64,000 bases of DNA, taken from Actinokineospora baliensis (GTDB lineage Bacteria > Actinomycetota > Actinomycetes > Mycobacteriales > Pseudonocardiaceae). Location of the stretch: positions 2,046,001-2,110,000 of the forward strand of contig NZ_JAFBCK010000001.1 in the NCBI RefSeq assembly GCF_016907695.1, read 5' to 3'. The translations under genes and the position numbers were made by a program. Under the pieces are notes generated by a model. That model saw only the letters and a program-made list of their open reading frames with translations, was not told the origin of the DNA and made no database searches. Shown one piece after another: positions 32,156 through 39,098 of this stretch (the stretch's first letter is position 1; the number at the start of each line of letters is the position of its first letter).

Positions 32156-33881
32156 CCCCCCGGTGCGCGGACCCGTGCTCGCGGCCTGATACGCTCTGCG
32201 AGCACGACCAAGGGGCTGTAGCGCAGTTGGTAGCGCGTCTCGTTCGCATCGAGAAGGTCAGGGGTTCGATTCCCCTCAGCTCCACCAAACGTGTTGATAC
32301 GCGAACCGCAGAGGCTGATTCCTGGTTACCAGGGTCAGCCTCTGCGGCTGTCTGGGGCGGTTGCTCGGGTGGTTGTGGTACCCGGAAGGTGGGGACCATG
32401 CGGTCGGGTGCGGGGAAGCTGACCTGGGCCACGAGGGCTTCCACGAGGGCCTTTCGCTGGAGTGTGGTGCCGTCGTGGATGACCTCGTGGACGTGCTGGC
32501 TGACCTCGGTGAGGGTGGCGGTGTCGGGCATGGTGGGTTGCTCGGCGAGTTCGTAGGCGAGCACGTCTCGGCGGTCCTGTAGCTGCTGCTTGGTGGCGCG
32601 GAGCTTGGTGAGTCGTTCCTTGACGTCTTCGGGTTCGAGGGTGCCGTCCTCGAAGGCGTCGAGGTAGCGGTCGATCTTGGCGTTGGTCTTGGCCAGCTCG
32701 GCGTTGACGGTGTCGAGTTCGTCTTGGCGGGTGTCGAAGTTGCTGGCGTGGTCGCGCTGGGCGTCGGCCACGGCGTCGGCCATGAGGTCGTGCTGGGTGC
32801 GGAAGAAGGTGGCCATGGAGTCGAGGAGGGTCGCGTCGATCTGGTCGGCATCCAGGCGTGGGGAGTGGCAGGCGTCGGTGCCGTAGCGGGACCGGGTCCA
32901 GCAGGTGTAGTAGCGGTAGGTCTTGGTGCGGCCGGTGGCACGGGTGCCGATGTACGCCTTCCCGCACATCGGGCAGCGCATCTTGCCGGTGGCGAGGTAA
33001 TCACTGGCGTTCGCGGCGCGCTTGGAGTGGTTCTCGCCGCGCTCGTCGAGCAGGCGCTGTGCCTGCTCGAAGACGTGGTCGGTGACCAGCGGGGCGTGGC
33101 AGTACTCCACGGTGATGTCGCGGAAGGTGAGTTCGCCGATGTAGACGCGGTTGGCCAGGACCCGTAGCACCTGTTGCGGGGACCATTCCTTGCCGGTGCT
33201 GGTGCGCAGTCCGCGGAGGTTGAGCAGTTTCGCGATGGCGTTCGAGCCGAGTCGGTCTCGGGTGTAGAGGTCGAAGATGAGCTGGACCACCACTGCTTTG
33301 GACTTGTCGGGTACGAGCTGCATGAGCTTGCGGTTGAGCCCGTAGCCGAACGGGAGCCGTCCGCCCTTCCATTTTCCGGCTTCGGCGGCTTTCTCCATTC
33401 CGGCGATGACGCGTTCGACAATGAGTTCGCGCTCGAACTGGGCAAACATGCCGAGCATCTGGACGAGCATCCGGCCCATGGGGGTGGAGGTGTCAAAGGG
33501 CTCGGTGGCGGAGCGGAAAACCACGCCGTTCTCGTCGAGGTCATCGAGCAGGGTGACCAGGTCGCGCAGGTTGCGGGAGAGCCGGTCGACCTTGAACACC
33601 AACAGCACGTCGAACAGGCCCGCGCGGCTGGCCTTCATCGCCTTGGTCAGGTCGTCGCGGTCGGTGTCCTTGCCGGAGGCGTTGTCGCTGTAGACCATGA
33701 CGACGCGCCACCCGGGCTGGGAGGCGACGTAGGCGCGCATCCGGTCTTCCTGGACCTGGGAGGTGTACTGCTGGTTCTCCTCGTCGGTGGAGCGCCGCAC
33801 ATACAGCGCCACCCGCACGTCCGCGCCGAGTTCACCGAGGACTTCCCGTCTTACCTTCTTGTTTCGCGTCCTAACAGCCAT
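32028..33881 (-). CDS. int: Large serine recombinase (phage integrase); 3' end of the frame reads through tRNA-Ala
   Basis: Frame of 617 codons. The catalytic resolvase domain (about 20-165) has the nucleophile Ser in ALYVRRSTDEE, then FKVDRLSRNLRD and FERELIVERV. The recombinase domain includes RLPFGYG, and the zinc ribbon has CPMCGKAYIG and YYTC...C, followed by a coiled coil (about 375-440). The phage-specific part ends near ADPGNQESAS. Beyond that the frame continues antisense through the tRNA (giving VELRGIEPLTFSM) and into glpR before a stop at 32028. The real C-terminus in the phage form is therefore unknown. ATG at 33881. Confidence 0.92.
   Translation of the reverse strand: MAVRTRNKKVRREVLGELGADVRVALYVRRSTDEENQQYTSQVQEDRMRAYVASQPGWRVVMVYSDNASGKDTDRDDLTKAMKASRAGLFDVLLVFKVDRLSRNLRDLVTLLDDLDENGVVFRSATEPFDTSTPMGRMLVQMLGMFAQFERELIVERVIAGMEKAAEAGKWKGGRLPFGYGLNRKLMQLVPDKSKAVVVQLIFDLYTRDRLGSNAIAKLLNLRGLRTSTGKEWSPQQVLRVLANRVYIGELTFRDITVEYCHAPLVTDHVFEQAQRLLDERGENHSKRAANASDYLATGKMRCPMCGKAYIGTRATGRTKTYRYYTCWTRSRYGTDACHSPRLDADQIDATLLDSMATFFRTQHDLMADAVADAQRDHASNFDTRQDELDTVNAELAKTNAKIDRYLDAFEDGTLEPEDVKERLTKLRATKQQLQDRRDVLAYELAEQPTMPDTATLTEVSQHVHEVIHDGTTLQRKALVEALVAQVSFPAPDRMVPTFRVPQPPEQPPQTAAEADPGNQESASAVRVSTRLVELRGIEPLTFSMRTRRATNCATAPWSCSQSVSGREHGSAHRGATHRLLGGRSGAWVRRVRRTRGLRRLVPLLRRRGGGFGWGWW
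32212..32287 (+). tRNA. tRNA-Ala (anticodon CGC), prophage attachment locus
   Basis: A 73-nt cloverleaf plus encoded CCA: acceptor GGGGCTG/CAGCTCC, D-arm GCGC/GCGC, anticodon loop TTCGCAT giving CGC for GCG codons, T-arm AGGGG-TTCGATT-CCCCT, discriminator A. A likely -10 (TACGCT) lies about 20 bp upstream. The prophage begins at its 3' end, so the acceptor/T-arm end should be inside attL. Confidence 0.96.
32306..32347. repeat. Long two-tier hairpin immediately inside attL
   Basis: CCGCAGAGGCTGA (32306-32318) and TCAGCCTCTGCGG (32335-32347) are perfect 13-bp arms; inside, CCTGG (32321-32325) pairs with CCAGG (32329-32333). It lies 19 bp from the tRNA CCA end, within the integrase reading frame. 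It could terminate tRNA transcription from the left or integrase transcription from the right. Confidence 0.75.
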
Positions 33882-33913
33882 TGCGTGGCGGCCCCCAGCT
33901 GTCTTCCCGAAAT

Positions 33914-33955
33914 GCCGCCGCCCGGGAATGTTTGAAACATTCCACGGGCGGCGGC
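33914..33955. repeat. 42-bp palindrome upstream of the integrase gene
   Basis: GCCGCCGCCCG (33914-33924) pairs with CGGGCGGCGGC (33945-33955), and the interior GGAATGTTT/AAACATTCC (33925-33933 with 33935-33943) extends the pairing almost to the centre. A second IR, CATTCTT/AAGAATG, follows at 33970-33993. Both lie in the 370-bp non-coding stretch between integrase and the late operon. They could be regulator sites or terminators. Confidence 0.7.
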
Positions 33956-34201
33956 TGATGTCCTATTGCCATTCTTGGAGCTTATCAAGAATGACTACCG
34001 GTGATTCGGACTGAAACTAGGGTGTGTCGGTATTCCTATTCGTGGTCCACGCGGTGATGAGCACGGCCAGAGCGGACACGGCGTCGGCGTGCTCGCGGTC
34101 GGTCATCGGTGTGGTGTCGATGCGCTCGACGGTGATCGGGTTCTGCTCGGACACGGCGGTGATCGCTCCCCCAGGAGGCGAGTGCCGCAGACGGCCCGAC
34201 C

Positions 34202-34238
34202 CCGCGTCGCGAGGGAGACAGGCTCCCCCGCGACGCGG
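34202..34238 (-). terminator. Late-operon terminator after the holin gene
   Basis: CCGCGTCGCG (34202-34211) pairs with CGCGACGCGG (34229-34238), and GGGAG/CTCCC pair inside. It starts 13 bp downstream of the minus-strand holin stop, isolating the integrase from late transcription. Confidence 0.75.
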
Positions 34239-34250
34239 ATGGACGGGTGG

Positions 34251-34682
34251 TCAGTAGAGGGTGGTCGGGGACCCGCCGGTGTCGGCCGGGACCAGCGGGG
34301 TGCCGTCCTGGTCGCGCGGGTCGGCCAGCGGGGTGACCTTGCGTTCGCCGGTGACGGTGATGCCGAACGCGGCGAGCAGGGTGAGGACGGCGGTGATGAT
34401 GCCGGTGGTGGCGTTGCCCTGTTCGGCGGTGAACAGGCCGGAGCCGACGAGGCCGGAGACGGCGGCGGTGAGGCCGCCGACGATGGACGCGCCGACGCGC
34501 AGGGGGTAGCGGGTGGCCATGTGGGTGATCAGTTCCTTCCGGTGTGGTGAGTGGGGCGGTAGGTGGTCGAGGCGTTCGTAGAGCCGGACGACCGCGACCG
34601 CGGTCTTGATGCAGAGCCAGCCGCCGACGATGGCCAGCAGCAGCCAGGACCCGGTGATGTCCGGTGGTGGGTCGACGGTCAC
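34251..34682 (-). CDS. Putative holin / small phage membrane protein
   Basis: A 143-residue protein with hydrophobic helices near 11-32 (SWLLLAIVGGWLCIKTAVAVV), 62-84 (VGASIVGGLTAAVSGLVGSGL) and 92-112 (TGIITAVLTLLAAFGITVTG), and a charged loop between the first two. It lies 8 bp after the lysin and is the last late gene, the position expected for a holin. The assignment rests on topology and context, as holins share little sequence. Confidence 0.65.
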   Translation of the reverse strand: MTVDPPPDITGSWLLLAIVGGWLCIKTAVAVVRLYERLDHLPPHSPHRKELITHMATRYPLRVGASIVGGLTAAVSGLVGSGLFTAEQGNATTGIITAVLTLLAAFGITVTGERKVTPLADPRDQDGTPLVPADTGGSPTTLY

Positions 34683-34689
34683 GGTTGGT

Positions 34690-35658
34690 TCACGGGATGG
34701 TGAGCCAGTCCCCGGCGCGGATCTTGTCGGGGTTGGCGATGCCGTTGGCGCGGGCGAGGGCGCTCTGGCTGACGCGGAAGCGGGCCGCGATCTCAGACAG
34801 GGTTTCCCCTGGCGCGATCCGGTGCCGTCGTGCTGGGGCGGGGGCGGGGCTGCTGGTGTCGGGTAGGCGGAGGGTGCTGCCCGCGAGGATGTGGTTGGGG
34901 TTGGAGATGCCGTTGAGTGCGGCGAGCGCGGCGACGGTGGTGCCGTAGCGGGCGGCGATCTCCGACAGGGTCTCCCCCGGTGCTACGGGGTGGGTGCGTC
35001 CGGCGGGCGGGGACGGTGCGGGGGTGGGCGCGGGCGGCGGGATGGCTCCGTCGAGGGTGAGGGCGCCGAGGGTCCAGGGGCCGATGGTGGCGTCGCGGTC
35101 GACAGGACCGGGGATGCCGGGGACGCGGCCGGTGCTGGTGTGTTGGTGCAGGGCGAGTCGGTGATGGTTCCAGCCGGGGTTTCCGGGGTCGCCGTTGTAG
35201 CGGGCGATCCAGAGCATGGTGTCGCCGTCGGCCCAGTCGGCGCGCAGGACGTTGCGGTACCAGTCGAGATTGGCGTAGACGAGGACGCGGCGGATGCCTG
35301 CTGTTGCGCGTAGCCGGGTGATGAAGTCGGCGACGAAGGCGTTGGCGTTGCTGCGGAGTTCGGCGGCTTCCATGTCGAGCATCGGCGCGAGCGACCCGGC
35401 GGCGAGCAGGCCGTGGCGGCGTAGGTGGGCGGTGAAGTGGTCGACCTGGTCCTGGACGTTGGTTGCGCGGGCGAAGTGGTAGCCGCCGACGGCGATCCCG
35501 GCGGAGCGGGCACCGGCCACATGGGAGGGTCCGGAGGCGTCGACCCAGTCGGTGGACTCGGTGAGCTTGACGGAGGCGTAGGTGATGTTGTTGCCGCGTA
35601 CCGCGCGCCAGTCGTTGACGGTGTTGTAGCGGGAGACGTCGATGCCGTAATCGGTCAT
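34690..35658 (-). CDS. Endolysin: GH25 lysozyme with two LysM domains
   Basis: A 322-residue enzyme. The GH25 muramidase domain (1-195) starts YGIDVSRYN and contains the catalytic acidic pair in APMLDMEAAE (near 93-95) and VLVYANLDWYRN. Two LysM modules follow (about 220-262 and 275-320), each with PGETLSEIAARY/F and a closing GSTLRLP or GDWLTIP, joined by Pro/Ala linkers. It hydrolyses the MurNAc-GlcNAc bond; LysM binds peptidoglycan. Its ATG overlaps the stop of the upstream small gene (ATGA). Confidence 0.93.
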   Translation of the reverse strand: MTDYGIDVSRYNTVNDWRAVRGNNITYASVKLTESTDWVDASGPSHVAGARSAGIAVGGYHFARATNVQDQVDHFTAHLRRHGLLAAGSLAPMLDMEAAELRSNANAFVADFITRLRATAGIRRVLVYANLDWYRNVLRADWADGDTMLWIARYNGDPGNPGWNHHRLALHQHTSTGRVPGIPGPVDRDATIGPWTLGALTLDGAIPPPAPTPAPSPPAGRTHPVAPGETLSEIAARYGTTVAALAALNGISNPNHILAGSTLRLPDTSSPAPAPARRHRIAPGETLSEIAARFRVSQSALARANGIANPDKIRAGDWLTIP

Positions 35659-36002
35659 GTGCTGCCTTCCTGGTCCGGGCGTGCCGGTACCGGGGTGGGT
35701 GGGGTGAGGTGGGCGCGCAGTCCCGCGATCTCGGTGAGCACGCGCAGGTGCTCCACGCGCAGCGCGTGGAGCTCGGTTTTGACCGCGGCGAGTTCGGCGA
35801 GGACTTCGCGGGTGTAGGTGGCGCGTTCGTCCAGAAGGGACTGGTAGCCCGCGTGCAGTGCGGTCAGCGATTGCTGTTCGCCCGCGGCGCGGGCGGTGCG
35901 CAGGGTGCGGCGGGCGGTCCAGGCTCCGGTGACCGCTCCGGTGAGCGGTCCGAGGAGGGCGGCGATGCCGCCGAGCCAGGCAGGGTCCACGGGGGGCGTC
36001 AC
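35655..36002 (-). CDS. Small membrane-anchored coiled-coil phage protein
   Basis: A 115-residue protein from GTG at 36002. A hydrophobic segment near 6-24 (WLGGIAALLGPLTGAVTGAW) is followed by a long charged helix with Leu heptads (SLTALHAGYQSLLDERATYTREVLAELAAVKTELHALRVEHLRVL). It sits between the tail-tip gene and the lysin, where actinophages often carry lysis-accessory proteins; that role is inferred from position. It ends in a 4-bp overlap with the lysin gene. Confidence 0.65.
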   Translation of the reverse strand: MTPPVDPAWLGGIAALLGPLTGAVTGAWTARRTLRTARAAGEQQSLTALHAGYQSLLDERATYTREVLAELAAVKTELHALRVEHLRVLTEIAGLRAHLTPPTPVPARPDQEGST

Positions 36003-36018
36003 CCCCGTGGGCGGTGGG

Positions 36019-38256
36019 TCAGCGCAGGACGCGCAGGGTGAGGGAGTCGGCCAGGCCGTCGGTGGTGTTGTGGGTGCGGCGGGAGCCGATGACGGCGGCG
36101 CTGATCGGTCCGCCGAGCCCGTCGGGGTCGTGGATGGTGACGACGTCGGTGAGTTGGACGCGGGGGTCTCCGACCACGGGCACGTCGGGGAGGATCGCGA
36201 CGGGTGTGGCCAGGTCGTCGAGCAGGGAGGTGGCGACGTCGTGGGTGGACTCGGGGCGTTGCCGGAAGTCGTTGTCGGGCAGGTCGAGGACGCGGCGGCC
36301 GTAGCGGGCGGCGGAGGCGCTGTTGCGGGTGATGCCGGTGTAGGTGGTGTCCTCGGTGATGACGCTGCCGGTGATCTGGAGGGCGGGTCGGGTGCCCGCG
36401 GCCATGCGGATGGTGAACGTGTTGGGGTTTTTGACGAGCAAGCCGAGGGTGAGTTGGTCGGTGTTGATGAACAGCGTGACCTCGACGTTGGACACCCGGG
36501 CGCCGGTGGTGGCGTTGACGGCAACGAACCCGCTGAAGGGGGCGGGCCAGGTGTCGGCGGTGTAGGAGCGCATGGTCGGGTAGACGACGCTGCGGTGCGC
36601 CAGCTGGAGGTCGTAGCTGGTGGTGCCGGGTGGTGAGTCGAACTGGTCGAGTGTGTCGGCCTGGAAGACGACCTCGTCGGTGTCGCGCTCGAAGCGGGCG
36701 GTGGTGCGGTAGGTGATCTCGTTGCGGACCGAGTCGAGGGTGATCACCGGTTCCAGGTCGGTGAGGTCGAGGTCGGCGGTGATGTTCTTGACCGGGGCGG
36801 TGCGCGGGCGGGCGCGGCTGCGGAAGGTGAAGCGCCCGTGTTCGTCGAAGGCCACCGTGCCGTACTCGGCGCGCGCGGCCGTGGTGATGAGCTGCCAGGA
36901 GTCGCCGTTGACCACGTCGGGCAGCCCGGGAAACCAGTTGAGGCCGGTGTCGATCTGCGCGCCCGGGGTGTGCGGGAGTCCCCATCCGTCCGGTAGTGGC
37001 TGGAAGTTGCTTTGGGACAGGCGCAGGCACTGCACCGGCAGGGGCGTGCTCGCGTTGACCTGTCCTGCGGCCAGGATCGGGTAGTCGACCGGGCGCCCGA
37101 TGACGGTGGCGGTGTCCGCGGTCTGGACGCCGTCGAGGTGCCAGCGGTGGTAGACGGTCCCGTCGCTGAACCACACGATCGACAGGCCCGCCGAGTGCCA
37201 CCGTGCCGGGCCGGTGATGGACGGCCCGGTGACGGTCCCGACGAGGGTCGGCACGGTGGAGTTGCGGTTGGCCCACAGGCGCGCCACGAGTTGCCCGGCG
37301 GTGGTGACGGCGACTTCGATGGTGTTGCCTTCGAGCTTGATGTAGCCGTCGGAGATCGCCAGGACCGTCCCGTTGGACTGGCTGTGGAACTGGTTGGTGG
37401 CTCCTGCGCGGATCTCGAACTCGATGAGCTGGCGGTACGCGGTCAGGTAGGGCCGCTGTGTGGGGGCGGCGAAGGCGGTGGCGAACACGTCGGGGCTGCC
37501 GTTGGCCGCGAGCCCGTAGCGGCCCTCGACGAACTCCGGTACCGCGGCGCTGGTCTTGGTGGGGTTGAACACCCCGGCGTTCCAGCCGATGTCGGGGGCC
37601 AGGCTGCCGTGGCAGGTCATCCCCCAGATCGCGCCCTCGCGCGGTGGCGGGGACGAGTAGATCCCGTTGCGCCGCAGCACGTGGTCGATCACCCACGACG
37701 TGTTCGTGAGGTTGCGGTAGGGGTAGCGGCGCGGGTTGCGCCACTCCGCTTCCCCCATCGCCCACAGCGGCAACGTCACCGACGCCCGGAGCCGTTCCGC
37801 CGGGTCCAGGCTCTCGATGGTGGCCGTGCGGCGGGAGGCGGACAGGCGGGCGGCGCGGGTGGCGCCGGTGAACTGCCGCACCCAGCGCGGCCCGCCGATG
37901 GTGAGCAGGCCCAGGTCCAGGCGCGTGGGGGCGTCCATCGTGTCGTCGGTGTCGACGCTGCGATCGGCCCGGAACGGCGAGAGCATCCGGGCGATGTCGC
38001 GGGGGTCGCCGGGGCGGGTGCCGCCGAGCTCGCACGTGAGCTTGGCGGTGGTGTAGCCCTCCACCAGCGTGGTTTCGGGTGGAAGGTCTCCGGTGATGGA
38101 GCGCTCCACCGTGATGGTCTTGACCACGGTGGACAGCTCCGAGAGCGGGTGGGTGTAGCCGCCGTCGCGGTTCCAGTCGACCTGGAGCCGCGCGAGCGGG
38201 ACCCGGTCTGGTGCGGTGACCGCGTCCGCGAGGTCCTGGTCGTCGGGGGCTTGCAT
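36019..38256 (-). CDS. Phage minor tail (tail-tip) protein with lectin-like insert
   Basis: A 745-residue beta-rich protein. The start (LQVDWNRDGGY, TITVERSITGDLP) is typical of baseplate/tail-hub proteins of actinophages; the region about 255-380 (FEIRAGATNQ, GYIKLEGNTIEV, WHSAGLSIVWFSDGTVYHRWHLDG) looks like a concanavalin-type jelly roll that could bind surface glycans. The C-terminal part repeats hub-like features (DVVTIHDPDGLGG). It probably contacts the host. Four bases separate it from the upstream tail gene. Confidence 0.75.
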   Translation of the reverse strand: MQAPDDQDLADAVTAPDRVPLARLQVDWNRDGGYTHPLSELSTVVKTITVERSITGDLPPETTLVEGYTTAKLTCELGGTRPGDPRDIARMLSPFRADRSVDTDDTMDAPTRLDLGLLTIGGPRWVRQFTGATRAARLSASRRTATIESLDPAERLRASVTLPLWAMGEAEWRNPRRYPYRNLTNTSWVIDHVLRRNGIYSSPPPREGAIWGMTCHGSLAPDIGWNAGVFNPTKTSAAVPEFVEGRYGLAANGSPDVFATAFAAPTQRPYLTAYRQLIEFEIRAGATNQFHSQSNGTVLAISDGYIKLEGNTIEVAVTTAGQLVARLWANRNSTVPTLVGTVTGPSITGPARWHSAGLSIVWFSDGTVYHRWHLDGVQTADTATVIGRPVDYPILAAGQVNASTPLPVQCLRLSQSNFQPLPDGWGLPHTPGAQIDTGLNWFPGLPDVVNGDSWQLITTAARAEYGTVAFDEHGRFTFRSRARPRTAPVKNITADLDLTDLEPVITLDSVRNEITYRTTARFERDTDEVVFQADTLDQFDSPPGTTSYDLQLAHRSVVYPTMRSYTADTWPAPFSGFVAVNATTGARVSNVEVTLFINTDQLTLGLLVKNPNTFTIRMAAGTRPALQITGSVITEDTTYTGITRNSASAARYGRRVLDLPDNDFRQRPESTHDVATSLLDDLATPVAILPDVPVVGDPRVQLTDVVTIHDPDGLGGPISAAVIGSRRTHNTTDGLADSLTLRVLR

Positions 38257-38259
38257 CGT

Positions 38260-39081
38260 CTAGACCTCCAGGAGGGTGAGGGTTGTCGCCCACGACCCGG
38301 GCACCGGGTAGGCCGCGGAGAGGCCGTCGAGCACCACTTCGGCCGCGCCTCCCCCGGGCACCCACGCGGTGGGGGCCGGGGCGGGTTCGAGTTGCCAGGC
38401 GGTGGTGAGCACGTGGGCGCTCGACGGGTTGGCCTCGACCAGCAGCGCCATGCGCGCGGCGGCGGCCGAGGTCGCGATCAGCGACACCACCAGCCGCTGA
38501 TCGGCGCCGGGGGTGGACGGTGGGGAGTCGACGTGCCCGATCGGGCTGTCGTCGGTGTCGTAGAGCTCCAACCGGACCCGCGTCGTGACACCGGCACGAA
38601 CCCAGGCTGAGGCGGTCACCGGCTCCCCGCCCACCAACGGCACACGGTCCCCGGCCAGGGAGCCGCCGACCGTGGGCGGGGTCCAGTCCAGGCCCCCGGC
38701 CAGCCGCAGCGGCGCCGACGGGACGGTCGGTGTCCACAGCAGCGTCCCGGCGGTCGGGGTGAACCCCGCGGTGGTGCGGGTGCCCGCGCCGGTCGCGGCC
38801 ACCTGCGGGGACAGCCGGTTGCGGCGTTCGCCGTCCAGTAGCCACAGCGGCCCGTCCACCAGGCCCAGGTACAGGGCGTCCAGGTAGGCGTGGCTGTCGG
38901 GGTCCAGGTAGGGCCAGGTCAGCGACCAGGCCCGCTTGACCGCGACCCGGTCCACGGTGACCCGCCCACCCAGTGACCGGTGGACCCCGCCTATGCGCGT
39001 GGCGGTGGCGTCCGGGCCGCCTCCCAGCGACGGGGACGGCAAGGCGCGCAGCGCACCGAGCCGTCCGAGGTGAAAGCCCAT
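38260..39081 (-). CDS. Phage minor tail protein (distal-tail-like)
   Basis: A 273-residue protein beginning GFHLGRLGALRALPSPS. It follows the tape-measure gene by 17 bp, the usual place of the distal tail (Dit-like) protein in siphophages. The N-terminal domain includes VAVKRAWSLTWPYLD; the C-terminal half is a beta-sandwich-like segment (GEPVTASAWVRAGVTTRVRLELYD) resembling carbohydrate-binding modules. The ATG at 39081 is chosen because the upstream frame overlaps the tape measure gene and lacks similarity. Confidence 0.75.
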   Translation of the reverse strand: MGFHLGRLGALRALPSPSLGGGPDATATRIGGVHRSLGGRVTVDRVAVKRAWSLTWPYLDPDSHAYLDALYLGLVDGPLWLLDGERRNRLSPQVAATGAGTRTTAGFTPTAGTLLWTPTVPSAPLRLAGGLDWTPPTVGGSLAGDRVPLVGGEPVTASAWVRAGVTTRVRLELYDTDDSPIGHVDSPPSTPGADQRLVVSLIATSAAAARMALLVEANPSSAHVLTTAWQLEPAPAPTAWVPGGGAAEVVLDGLSAAYPVPGSWATTLTLLEV

Positions 39082-39098
39082 GAGGCACCACCACCAGG

